Assembly: GCF_014207605.1 (NCBI RefSeq)
Contig: NZ_JACHHI010000001.1
Location: 248,001 to 312,000, forward strand
DNA length: 64,000 nucleotides
Source of the DNA: Negativicoccus succinicivorans
GTDB lineage: Bacteria; Bacillota; Negativicutes; Veillonellales; Negativicoccaceae
Reading direction: 5' to 3'
Positions 45,230 through 53,875 of this stretch are shown in pieces. Position numbers and translations under genes: made by a program. A model generated the notes under the pieces. That model was not told the DNA's origin. It was given only the letters and a program-made list of their open reading frames with translations, and ran no database searches. Each line of letters opens with the position of its first letter. Within the stretch, counting starts at the first letter, position 1.

Positions 45230-46584
45230 TAATTCTCCAACTCCGCTACTAAGCGACAAAAGTCACGCCCACGTTCCTGATAATTATGATACTGATCATA
45301 GCTCGATGCGGCCGGAGAGAAAAGCACCACCGTCGCATTATTTTTTTGTGCCAACTTCTGTGCTTTTTTGACCGCCTGCGCTAAATCACCGGCAAGTTCA
45401 ATATTGGAAATTCCTTCTTTTTGAGCAGCAATAGAGAAACGCTCTTTACTATTCCCTAAGAAAACGATGCCCTTGCATTTCCGGGCAACCTGCATCAAAA
45501 GCGTTAAATCTGTTCCTTTATCATACCCCCCGGCAATCCACACGAGCGGCTGACTAAAACTTTGTAAAGCTTTTATTGTGGCATCCGTGTTCGTTGCTTT
45601 GGAATCATTATAATAAGTAATTCCTTCCTGTGTGGCTACATTTTCTACCCGATGCGGCAAGCCTTTAAATACACGTAAGACGCCCCGTATTACGGAAAGC
45701 GGTACACCCGCATGCTGTGCCATAAGTGACGCGGTGAGAATATTTAACCAATTATATTCACCTTTCAATAAAAGCTCATCGGCACTCAACAATACTTCCG
45801 GCACTCCGTTTGCATTTAAATACAATACATTGTCTTCTACATAGGCTCCGTTTTCTACTTTTCCTGCTGTAGAAACCCAAAGAATACGACTTTGCGCCTT
45901 CTCGGCAAAAGCGCGGCAATACGGATCCTGCGCATTTAAAATCAACACATCATCTGTTGTCTGGTTTTCAAAAATACGTGCTTTCGCCTGTACGTAAGAA
46001 TCCATGTCACCATGACGCTCAAAGTGATCCGGTGTAATATTCAAAACCGCCGCCACATGAGGACGAAAGCGATCAATCATTTCCAATTGAAAGCTCGATA
46101 CTTCAGCCACCACGATACCATCCGGAGAAAGTTCGCTGACTTGTTCAGAAAGCGCTTTACCGATATTTCCTCCGACCACATTTTTAAGTCCGCCGGCCGC
46201 AACCATATCCCCTAATAACGTAGTGGTCGTCGTTTTTCCGTTCGTACCGGTAATCGCATAGATCGGTGCCTGTGAGAGTTCATACGCAACTTCAATTTCA
46301 GAAACGACCGGAATGCCTGCTTCCGTGGCTGCCACTGCCAAAGGGATCGTCGGTGCAATCCCCGGTGACATTATAATTTGTTCCACCCCTGCCAAAAGAC
46401 TCGACTTTTGTGCACCGAAAACACATTCAATACCCAGCGCCGTCAATGCTGCCGTTTTTTCTGCCGACAAATCCTTGACATCCGAAAGGATTACATTTGC
46501 TCCCGCTTTGGCAAGAGCCCGCGCTGCTCCGATGCCGCTGATTCCGGCCCCGATAACTAAAATTTTTGTGTTCGTATACTTCAT
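45229..46584 (-). CDS. murD: UDP-MurNAc-L-alanine--D-glutamate ligase
   Basis: Second stem-peptide ligase (451 residues from the ATG at 46584). Blocks: KILVIGAGISGIGAARALA, AITGTNGKTTTTTLLGD, LNITPDHFERHGDM and YYNDSKATNTDATIKAL. A GTG at 46614 would add 10 residues and cannot be excluded, since the ribosome site before the ATG is weak. Confidence 0.95.
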   Translation of the reverse strand: MKYTNTKILVIGAGISGIGAARALAKAGANVILSDVKDLSAEKTAALTALGIECVFGAQKSSLLAGVEQIIMSPGIAPTIPLAVAATEAGIPVVSEIEVAYELSQAPIYAITGTNGKTTTTTLLGDMVAAGGLKNVVGGNIGKALSEQVSELSPDGIVVAEVSSFQLEMIDRFRPHVAAVLNITPDHFERHGDMDSYVQAKARIFENQTTDDVLILNAQDPYCRAFAEKAQSRILWVSTAGKVENGAYVEDNVLYLNANGVPEVLLSADELLLKGEYNWLNILTASLMAQHAGVPLSVIRGVLRVFKGLPHRVENVATQEGITYYNDSKATNTDATIKALQSFSQPLVWIAGGYDKGTDLTLLMQVARKCKGIVFLGNSKERFSIAAQKEGISNIELAGDLAQAVKKAQKLAQKNNATVVLFSPAASSYDQYHNYQERGRDFCRLVAELEN

Positions 46585-46619
46585 GCTTATCACCGCTTCA
46601 AATTTTCCGCTCATTCACT

Positions 46620-47579
46620 CTAGATTGTTAAAGAAATACCGACGCCGACACAAAGTAACGCTGCCAGCCAAAAAGTATGAACCACCCTCACTTCCGACCA
46701 GCCTCCCAGTTCAAAGTGATGATGTAAAGGACTCATACGAAACAGGCGACGACCGGTAGTTTTAAATGATGCTACCTGTAAAATAACCGAGACCGCCTCC
46801 ATTACAAACACACCGCCGATGATCACCAAAAGCAACTCTGTCCGCGTGACCAAAGCCAGTCCTGCAAACGCAGCGCCCAACGCCAATGACCCTGTGTCTC
46901 CCATAAAAACCTTTGCAGGATGGTAATTAAATGCCAAAAATCCTAAGCAAACACCGGCCAACGCGGCGGAAAATTGCGCCAATTCTAAATCGCGCGCGCT
47001 GAGGCTCAACCAAACAAATGCAGCCGCTACGAATGCGCTGATACCGGCAGCCAAGCCGTCCAAGCCGTCGGTTAAATTAACTGCATTCGTCGTTCCGACG
47101 ATAACAATCATTGCAAAAAGATAATAAAAGTTACCGAGCGATATATTGGTATCGAGTAACGGTATATGAAGCGATGTCGGTAGCCCCAGAGAATCTGTCA
47201 ATGCATACGCAAAAATCGCCGCCAAAAAAATTTGTCCGGCCAGTTTTTGTTTTGCAGTCAGCCCCAAGTTGCGATGGTGCAGTGCTTTGATAGCATCATC
47301 ACTCAGACCGAGAGCAAAATGTCCCAGTATTAAAAAAAGTAACCAACCGTAAGCCGGACTCCAATTCCCGGCCAAAAGCAATGTTGTGAGAAATGCCAAA
47401 ATCATTAAAATGCCCCCCATGGTTGGGGTGCCTGCTTTTTTGCGATGGGATTGCGGCCCTTCTTCGCGCACTTCCTGGCGCGCATTTAATCGGCGTAAAA
47501 CCGGTAAACCGATCGCACCGAAAAGCAACATAAACAGTGCGCCGAACACACATACCCAAAAATTTGAATAAATACTCAT
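46620..47579 (-). CDS. mraY: Phospho-N-acetylmuramoyl-pentapeptide transferase
   Basis: Integral membrane enzyme (319 residues, about ten helices) that makes lipid I. Active-site blocks are SHRKKAGTPTMGG, LSDDAIKALHHRNLGLTAKQK, NAVNLTDGLDGLAAG and the HHHFE signature (MSPLHHHFELGGW). It lies between murF and murD. Confidence 0.97.
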   Translation of the reverse strand: MSIYSNFWVCVFGALFMLLFGAIGLPVLRRLNARQEVREEGPQSHRKKAGTPTMGGILMILAFLTTLLLAGNWSPAYGWLLFLILGHFALGLSDDAIKALHHRNLGLTAKQKLAGQIFLAAIFAYALTDSLGLPTSLHIPLLDTNISLGNFYYLFAMIVIVGTTNAVNLTDGLDGLAAGISAFVAAAFVWLSLSARDLELAQFSAALAGVCLGFLAFNYHPAKVFMGDTGSLALGAAFAGLALVTRTELLLVIIGGVFVMEAVSVILQVASFKTTGRRLFRMSPLHHHFELGGWSEVRVVHTFWLAALLCVGVGISLTI

Positions 47580-47594
47580 ACGGCCGTCCTTTTA

Positions 47595-48959
47595 TTATTT
47601 ATTCCATTCAGTTACCAAGGTGTCTAAACGCAGTGCGTGTGACCCTTTGATTAAAACAATATCACCTACCTGCAGCAGCGACTTTAACAGCGGCATTACT
47701 TCACTTGTGTTGGTAACACTACGTACATTCACATGCGCCTGTTTTTTTACTGCATCCCCCAGCGCATGGGCTAACGGACCGACGGTAATGAGCTCCGTAA
47801 TCCCTGCCGAAATCACCGCAGCGGCAAGTTCTTCATGCATAGCCACTTCATCCGGCCCCAACTCCAGCATATCGCCAATCACTGCAACGTAACGTCCCTC
47901 GCCAAATTGGGATAAGGATGCCAGCGATGCGGCCATGGAAAGCGGATTGGCATTATACGCATCATTAATGAAACGGACTCCGTTTCGATCTACGACTTCC
48001 TGACGAAGCTCTCCGGATACAGCCTCCGCAAGTGCCCGCTGAATGCGATTTGCCGGCAACCCTAAAACACGCGCGACAGCCACCGCCGCTAACGCGTTAG
48101 CCACATTATGAGCGCCTAAAAGCGGTAAGGTGACAGGAAATACTTCATCAAAAATTCGGCAGGTAAATTTAGTTTTGCCAAGTCCGTATTGGATATCGAG
48201 CGCCTGCACATTTGCCTGCGGCTCAATTCCGTAACTAATCACTCGCCCACGACAAACGGATGCCATGTTGCGTACCCGTTTATCATTCCAGTTTAACACA
48301 GCCGTACCATTTTCCGGAATGGATTCAATTAATTCTTGCTTAGCGGCGGCAATGGCGTCCTGACTCCCAAGACGTTCCAGATGCGCCACACCGACATTCG
48401 TAACTACGCCGACCGTCGGTGCCGCAATTTCTGCCAAGCGCTTGATTTCGCCGCGAGCACGCATCCCCATCTCAACCACACACACTTCGTCTTCCGGTTG
48501 CAATGAAAGTAACGTCTGCGCTAAACCGATTTCGTTATTATAATTTTTTTCAGTCTTATGTACTCTAAACTTTTGCGCAAGTACACTTGCGATCAATTCT
48601 TTAGTAGTCGTTTTTCCACTGGAACCGGTAACGGCAATGACCGGCAGCGCAAAACGACGACGATGATACGCGGCAAGATCTTCCAATGCGCGACGTGTTT
48701 GCTTGACTCGATACACAGCCACTTCTTTAGGCAACTCCACAATATCCTGATCGCAGAGCACCGCCACAACGCCTTTCTCCACCGCTTGCTGCAGGTAATC
48801 GTGTCCATTGAAGCGCTCCCCTTTTAACGGCACAAACAGATCTCCGGAAAGTTCGCCGCGAGTATCCGTACTTATATTGTCTACCGCTACATCTTCAGGC
48901 CCTTGCAATTTTACGGCTGCCGTTGCTTGAATGATTTCCGCTTCTGTAAATTCCGCCAT
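47595..48959 (-). CDS. murF: UDP-MurNAc-tripeptide--D-Ala-D-Ala ligase
   Basis: Adds the D-Ala-D-Ala dipeptide to the stem (454 residues). ATP loop VTGSSGKTTTKELIAS, NEIGLAQTLL, HLERLGS and FINDAYNANPLSM are visible. It starts next to the murE stop and precedes mraY by 15 bases. Confidence 0.96.
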   Translation of the reverse strand: MAEFTEAEIIQATAAVKLQGPEDVAVDNISTDTRGELSGDLFVPLKGERFNGHDYLQQAVEKGVVAVLCDQDIVELPKEVAVYRVKQTRRALEDLAAYHRRRFALPVIAVTGSSGKTTTKELIASVLAQKFRVHKTEKNYNNEIGLAQTLLSLQPEDEVCVVEMGMRARGEIKRLAEIAAPTVGVVTNVGVAHLERLGSQDAIAAAKQELIESIPENGTAVLNWNDKRVRNMASVCRGRVISYGIEPQANVQALDIQYGLGKTKFTCRIFDEVFPVTLPLLGAHNVANALAAVAVARVLGLPANRIQRALAEAVSGELRQEVVDRNGVRFINDAYNANPLSMAASLASLSQFGEGRYVAVIGDMLELGPDEVAMHEELAAAVISAGITELITVGPLAHALGDAVKKQAHVNVRSVTNTSEVMPLLKSLLQVGDIVLIKGSHALRLDTLVTEWNK

Positions 48960-48960
48960 A

Positions 48961-50454
48961 TTATTCTCCCCGCAGTGCTTTACGCGCTACTTCACGATCA
49001 TCAAAATGAATGGTACCGCTATTCAAAATTTGATATGTTTCGTGCCCTTTTCCTGCGATCAAAACGACATCCCCCGGTTGTGCCTGGTCAATAATTTTAT
49101 GAATGGCGGCGGCACGATCCACTTCGCATGCAATCGCAACTTTTGCAGAAGCGTTTTGTTGTGCGCCGGCATAGACTTCTCGGACAATTTGTTCAGGATT
49201 TTCGCTCCGTGGATTATCACTTGTAATAATAATAGAGTCCGCCAGTTTTGCGGCAACACCACCCATAATCGGACGTTTTTTTGCATCTCGATCGCCACCG
49301 CAACCGAAGGCCAATAACACTCGTCCATCGGTAATCTCACGGGCGGTTCGCAAAATATTTTCCAAACCGTCCGGCGTATGGGCATAATCAACGATAACTG
49401 TAAAATTCTGCCCCTCATCTACCCGCTCAAAGCGTCCCGCCACAGCGATAAAACTGGCCATACTGGCAAGTACTTGCGGCATTGCAATCCCCTCCATAAG
49501 AGCGGCACCTACCGCTGCCAAACTGTTGTACACATTAAACATACCGCTACTTTGGATCGTAAAAGGCCATTGTTGTCCACTATAATGCAATGTGCCCTTA
49601 GCTCCTTGTGCGGAAATGGCGACGTCGCTGATATATAAAGCGGCGTCTTTATTTTGTCCATATGTAAGCAAACGACAGTGGGAATGCAACACGGGATCTT
49701 GCATAACCTTACTATACGAATCGTCAGCATTGATCACTGCCGCCTTCGCTTCATTGCCTTCACTTTCCGCTACCATCGCAAAAAGCTTTGCTTTCGCCGC
49801 GGCATAATTATCCATTGTTTTGTGAAAATCCAAATGGTCCTGCGTCAAGTTGGTAAATACCGCGGTATCATATTTGCAGCCGGCCACACGGCCCAATGCC
49901 AATGCATGGGAAGATACTTCCATTACAACATGAGTAACGCCCGCCTCACGCATGCGAAATAATGTGTTTTGCAGCAAATCGACGTCCGGAGTTGTATTAT
50001 GCACCGGCTCGGATACTCCGTTGATTACAATATTTACCGTACCGATAATGCCTACACAATATCCGGCATCTTCTAAAATATGTGCGATCATATGCGTGAC
50101 CGTAGTTTTACCATTCGTTCCGGTGACGCCGATCATTCGCAATGAGCGCGCCGGATAGTCGTAGAAAAATGGTACCATAGCCTGCATGGCCATCACCGTG
50201 TCGGCGACAATGATTTGTGTCAGTTCCGGAAATGCATCCAAGTAATGGTCGCAAATAATCGCAACGGCGCCGTTAGCCATGGCGCTGTCCACAAACTTAT
50301 GTCCGTCCACATGCGCACCGCGCAAGCAAATAAAAAGTCCATTGGCTTTTATTTTGCGGGAATCGGTGCTGAGGTTAGTAATTTCCCTTTCCTTATTCCC
50401 TCGACACACACCATTCTCCAAGACCTCTACTAATTGCGCGACTGTTTTCATCAT
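48961..50454 (-). CDS. murE: UDP-MurNAc-tripeptide synthetase, meso-diaminopimelate type
   Basis: Third stem-peptide ligase. It has about 497 residues (tandem ATGs at 50454 and 50451 after AAGGAG). ATP loop GVTGTNGKTTVTHMIA and HDLTQDHLDFH-like FTNLTQDHLDFH are visible. The substrate-specifying motif DNPRSENP is the form that selects meso-diaminopimelate, consistent with the lysA substrate at 14133. It follows ftsL by 44 bases; the ftsI/pbp gene usually found between them is absent. Confidence 0.96.
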   Translation of the reverse strand: MMKTVAQLVEVLENGVCRGNKEREITNLSTDSRKIKANGLFICLRGAHVDGHKFVDSAMANGAVAIICDHYLDAFPELTQIIVADTVMAMQAMVPFFYDYPARSLRMIGVTGTNGKTTVTHMIAHILEDAGYCVGIIGTVNIVINGVSEPVHNTTPDVDLLQNTLFRMREAGVTHVVMEVSSHALALGRVAGCKYDTAVFTNLTQDHLDFHKTMDNYAAAKAKLFAMVAESEGNEAKAAVINADDSYSKVMQDPVLHSHCRLLTYGQNKDAALYISDVAISAQGAKGTLHYSGQQWPFTIQSSGMFNVYNSLAAVGAALMEGIAMPQVLASMASFIAVAGRFERVDEGQNFTVIVDYAHTPDGLENILRTAREITDGRVLLAFGCGGDRDAKKRPIMGGVAAKLADSIIITSDNPRSENPEQIVREVYAGAQQNASAKVAIACEVDRAAAIHKIIDQAQPGDVVLIAGKGHETYQILNSGTIHFDDREVARKALRGE

Positions 50455-50477
50455 AAACTCCTTAGTTAGAAAATAAG

Positions 50478-50501
50478 AAAGCAGCCTCACGGCTGCTTTT
50501 A
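50478..50501 (-). terminator. Hairpin between ftsL and murE
   Basis: Arms AAAGCAGCC and GGCTGCTTT with a 4-base loop, overlapping the ftsL stop and followed on the minus strand by CTTATTTTC. It is a weak terminator or attenuator inside the cluster, at the place where ftsI would normally be. Confidence 0.6.
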
Positions 50502-50903
50502 ATCCCGAATTTTATCCGATGGAGTAACACTGCGTGCAACCACGGTACTTGCTTTAGCGCTGCTGTAAACAGCCTGTGCGGGAATAGTCATCCCCAATTC
50601 CGTCTCCGCGATTCGCTGAATGCGTCCCGGCGCTTTCAGTTGCCCGACTTCCAACCGCAGCACTTCATTTGTCTTTGCTAATTCTACCACACGAGTGCGT
50701 ACTTGTTGAACTTCGTAACCTTTTTGCGAAATAAAAATGTTGGCTCCATAGAGAACAAAGACAGCCAAGAACACCACAATCGCAACAACAATAGCCACCA
50801 TTCGATTGCTCGCAGCTTCTTCTCTTACTTTGGGTTGCGAAACGGGTAGAGCTATACGGTGTTCCGCTAATTCATACTGCCAAACTGAACTTTTCGCCAA
50901 CAT
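50499..50903 (-). CDS. ftsL: FtsL-like cell division protein
   Basis: 134-residue bitopic protein with a short cytoplasmic part, one membrane helix (about 36-56) and a coiled-coil (about 60-95, QQVRTRVVELAKTNEVLRLE). A C-terminal RIAETELGMTIP segment is typical of FtsL/DivIC. It should join FtsQ in the divisome. It is identified from topology and position between rsmH and murE. Confidence 0.85.
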   Translation of the reverse strand: MLAKSSVWQYELAEHRIALPVSQPKVREEAASNRMVAIVVAIVVFLAVFVLYGANIFISQKGYEVQQVRTRVVELAKTNEVLRLEVGQLKAPGRIQRIAETELGMTIPAQAVYSSAKASTVVARSVTPSDKIRD

Positions 50904-50918
50904 TTCTCGTCACCTCAT

Positions 50919-51848
50919 TTAAACTTTTTCTGCCACTCGCAAAATCGCACTCCGCGCTCGAGGATTATCCTCCAACTCCTGCTCGGTCGGCCGAATCGCC
51001 TTGCTGACATTTCGTAACGTCGCCTGATGCCCGCATTGGCATACCGGCAACTCCGGCGGACATATACAATCTCTTGCAAGATCTCGAAACGTATGCTTGA
51101 TAATCCTGTCTTCCAAAGAATGGAAACTGATGATTCCGATTTTACCGCCGGGCTTCAATGTTCTTATCGCATTGCACACGGCTGTTTCTAAATCTCTTAA
51201 CTCGCCGTTGACTTCGATCCGTATGGCTTGAAAGGTTCGTTTTGCAGGATGTGGTCCGGTACGCCGCGTCGCTGCCGGAATCGCCGCTTTGATAACTTCC
51301 ACCAATTCTCCGGTGGTGGTAAGCAGGCCATTCTCTCGTCGTGCCACAATACGTTGTGCAATACGATTGGCAAATCGCTCTTCTCCGTACTGACGAATAA
51401 CTTGCGCAAGTTCTTTTGCAGAATACGTATTGACAACCGTTGCCGCCGTTAACTCCTGGCGTTGATCCATGCGCATATCTAAGGGGGCGTCATGCTGATA
51501 TGAAAATCCTCGTTCTTCTGTATCCAATTGGTAAGAAGACACCCCTAAATCACAAACGATTCCATCCACACCGGTAAATCCAAGCTCATTGACTACTTCA
51601 TTTATCTCTATATAATTCCGCTGCACTAAATGAATCCGGCAGCGCATTTGCTCTAATCGTTGGCGAGCCGCCTGCAATGCAGCCGCATCCCGATCAATAC
51701 CGATCAGACATCCATCTGCGGCAAGTCGCGAAGCAATTTCATGCGAATGGCCGCCACCGCCCAGTGTCATGTCGACGTATATGCCGTGAGGGTTCTGTAC
51801 GACATTATCGACGGTCGCTTTCAGTAAGACTGTTACATGATGAAACAT
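50919..51848 (-). CDS. rsmH: 16S rRNA m4C1402 methyltransferase RsmH (MraW)
   Basis: SAM-dependent methylase that modifies N4 of C1402 in 16S rRNA. It has 309 residues from the ATG at 51848 (AGGTG just before). Motifs: FHHVTVLLKATVD, YVDMTLGGGGHS, DLGVSSYQLD and GRIGIISFHSLEDR-like GKIGIISFHSLEDRI. It directly follows mraZ. Confidence 0.96.
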   Translation of the reverse strand: MFHHVTVLLKATVDNVVQNPHGIYVDMTLGGGGHSHEIASRLAADGCLIGIDRDAAALQAARQRLEQMRCRIHLVQRNYIEINEVVNELGFTGVDGIVCDLGVSSYQLDTEERGFSYQHDAPLDMRMDQRQELTAATVVNTYSAKELAQVIRQYGEERFANRIAQRIVARRENGLLTTTGELVEVIKAAIPAATRRTGPHPAKRTFQAIRIEVNGELRDLETAVCNAIRTLKPGGKIGIISFHSLEDRIIKHTFRDLARDCICPPELPVCQCGHQATLRNVSKAIRPTEQELEDNPRARSAILRVAEKV

Positions 51849-51854
51849 GTTCAC

Positions 51855-52295
51855 CTACAAACTGAAGTCTATCGGCAGATCAATTCCTGCCGCCACATCA
51901 CTAATGGAATCTCTGGCTGCCTCTTCCTGTGCCGCCAGCTGAGTTTTGCTCCAAATTTCAAGCTGATTGCCGGTACCGACTACAACTGCTTCCCGCTTGA
52001 TTTGTGCATAGTCTCGTAAATGCGCAGGGAGCAAAATACGTCCCTGCTTATCGCATTCCACTTCACTACTGCCACCAATCAAAAAGCGAATCAGCATACG
52101 CACTTCTTTGCGCGTGCTGGAAAGCTGCTGTAGTCGTTCCGCCACTTGCTCCCACCGTTCGAGCGGATAAACGGTAACGCAAGCGTCCAAGCCGCGCGTA
52201 ATTACAAAACGTTCGCCCAACTCTGCGCGAAACCCGGCGGGGATAATCATCCTGCCCTTGGCATCCACCGAGTGGGAATATTTTCCCATGAACAC
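51855..52295 (-). CDS. mraZ: Transcriptional regulator MraZ
   Basis: AbrB/SpoVT-type DNA-binding protein that represses its own cell-wall/division operon. It has 146 residues with two domains, each with the signature DAKGR (SHSVDAKGRMIIP) or its second version (ECDKQGRILLP). The GTG at 52295 gives the typical VFMGKYSH start, with GAGG 3-4 bases upstream; the ATG at 52289 is an alternative. Confidence 0.95.
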   Translation of the reverse strand: MFMGKYSHSVDAKGRMIIPAGFRAELGERFVITRGLDACVTVYPLERWEQVAERLQQLSSTRKEVRMLIRFLIGGSSEVECDKQGRILLPAHLRDYAQIKREAVVVGTGNQLEIWSKTQLAAQEEAARDSISDVAAGIDLPIDFSL

Positions 52296-52327
52296 TTGCC
52301 TCACCCCTTTTCTCCACTTTTAACCAC

Positions 52328-52356
52328 ATTCTACCATAATTCCCCACTATGTTAAA
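52328..52356 (-). promoter_or_regulatory. Promoter of the mraZ division/cell-wall operon
   Basis: TTTAAC (52356-52351), a 17-base spacer and TAGAAT (52333-52328) on the minus strand. The repeated GTGG-containing segments downstream (GGTTAAAAGTGGAGAAAAGGGG) recall MraZ boxes, where MraZ itself binds, but the spacing was not proved. Confidence 0.65.
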
Positions 52357-52467
52357 TTCTGTCTCCACTCGCTCTAAAATTTACTAAGATCCTTATTTTT
52401 ATAATTTTTGTCTATTCTTAGTACCGTACATTTGTACCTCCACTACATTTTGTTGATATCGAGCAAT

Positions 52468-52510
52468 AAAAAAGATCTTCCTTACTATTACTAGTAGAAA
52501 GATCTTTTTT
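52468..52510 (-). terminator. Terminator after the CoA-binding protein gene
   Basis: Arms AAAAAAGATCTT (52468-52479) and AAGATCTTTTTT (52499-52510) with partly paired TACTA/TAGTA inside. It separates the 52533-56744 operon from mraZ. Confidence 0.85.
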
Positions 52511-52532
52511 ATTTAATTAAATTTTAATCAAA

Positions 52533-52904
52533 TTATAGTCTTACAAGCACGCAGTCTTGAATCACATTAATTCCTGCATTTTTAGCTGCTTCTAAAACAC
52601 GCGGCGTGTCCGCACCGGGTTGAAACCACATAGTTTTGACTCCTTTTTCCGCACATTCCGCTACGGCTTTTAACCCCGGTTCTTCGCCGACAACGAGATC
52701 CACCACATCAGGAACTACAGGCAAATCCAAGACGCTGTGATAGACAGGCGAGCCGTCAATTTCAGTAGCGTTCGGATGTACAGGATAAACTTCGTAGTCA
52801 TTCTTCTTTAAAACTGTATAGACTTTGTAGCCGAATTTTTCCGGTTTGGGTGTCGCGCCCACTACTGCCCACACTTTTTTCTGTAATGCTTCTTGTACCG
52901 TCAT
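52533..52904 (-). CDS. CoA-binding domain protein (YccU-like)
   Basis: 123-residue single Rossmann domain of the CoA-binding (succinyl-CoA ligase-like) family. Blocks: WAVVGATPKPEKFGYKVYTVL, YEVYPVHPNATEIDG and MWFQPGADTPRVLEAAKNAG. No partner ligase domain is present. Its role in the cell is not known. It overlaps gluQ by 4 bases. Confidence 0.85.
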   Translation of the reverse strand: MTVQEALQKKVWAVVGATPKPEKFGYKVYTVLKKNDYEVYPVHPNATEIDGSPVYHSVLDLPVVPDVVDLVVGEEPGLKAVAECAEKGVKTMWFQPGADTPRVLEAAKNAGINVIQDCVLVRL

Positions 52905-53875
52905 AATCCCTCCTTTAGTCGAATCTCAAGTGAATCCAACTGCCATTCTGCAAGATCAATACTCGCCAGTTCCTGCAATGTTTGCGGTTTTCTCTGCGGA
53001 TTAATCCCTGCCAAGTAACCCAGATACCCTAAGATATCCGAAGGGGTTTTGCCCGCTTTTAACAGCTTGCGAACCGTAATACCGTGCTGCCGTTTTGACA
53101 AGCGTATTCCTTCCCGATCACAAAGTAATGGTATATGCCAATACATAGGTGCCGTCAAATTAAGCGCATTCATAAAACGCACCTGCCAGCCTGTCGACTC
53201 CGCCAGATCCACGCTGCGAACAACTTCCGTGATACGCATCATCGCATCATCTACCGCCACCGCAAATTGATAGCTGTACACGCCATCGGCTCGCAACACG
53301 ACTATATCATCGGCGCCTTCCGCCATGGTCGTAAAAATGGTTTCGCCTCGCTGTGATTGGTATGTAACAGTTTCATTGCTGCCACGGTACCTCCATGAAG
53401 GCGGCCTTTTCATGCGTTCAGGCACATGCCAACGACAATGCCCGTCATAATCCACATGATGGTCACCACGATGCGGTGCAGACGCAATCGCTAAGCGACG
53501 AGCGCGTGAACAAGTACAAGCGTACATTTGTCCCGCCTCACGCCACTGTTCGATGATGTTATTGTAAATGCCCAAACGTTCTGATTGGCGATACGGTCCA
53601 GACGGGCCGCCGATATCGGGACCTTCTTCCCATACAAAGCCCAACGCATGCAGATCTTCGTACATTGCATCTTCGTATGTTTTTTGGCAACGCGCCTGAT
53701 CCAAATCTTCGAGCCGCAAAATCCACTGGCCGTTATTTTGTTGCGCCGCACACCAGGAGATTAATGCCGTCCAGACGTTACCTAAATGTAAGTAACCGGT
53801 CGGACTTGGTGCATAGCGACCTCGGTAATTATTTACCGAAGTTGATGATGTCCCTGAAAATTTCACGTTGCTCAT
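52901..53875 (-). CDS. gluQ: Glutamyl-Q tRNA(Asp) synthetase
   Basis: Truncated glutamyl-tRNA synthetase that attaches glutamate to queuosine of tRNA-Asp. It has about 324 residues and no anticodon-binding domain. The HIGH-type motif is APSPTGYLHLGN, the KMSKS-type site is LSKRQHG, and zinc-ligand cysteines appear in YACTCSRARR and GHCRWH. The start is uncertain: ATG 53875 and ATG 53893 both lie inside the M16C gene end and lack a strong ribosome site. Confidence 0.9.
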   Translation of the reverse strand: MSNVKFSGTSSTSVNNYRGRYAPSPTGYLHLGNVWTALISWCAAQQNNGQWILRLEDLDQARCQKTYEDAMYEDLHALGFVWEEGPDIGGPSGPYRQSERLGIYNNIIEQWREAGQMYACTCSRARRLAIASAPHRGDHHVDYDGHCRWHVPERMKRPPSWRYRGSNETVTYQSQRGETIFTTMAEGADDIVVLRADGVYSYQFAVAVDDAMMRITEVVRSVDLAESTGWQVRFMNALNLTAPMYWHIPLLCDREGIRLSKRQHGITVRKLLKAGKTPSDILGYLGYLAGINPQRKPQTLQELASIDLAEWQLDSLEIRLKEGL

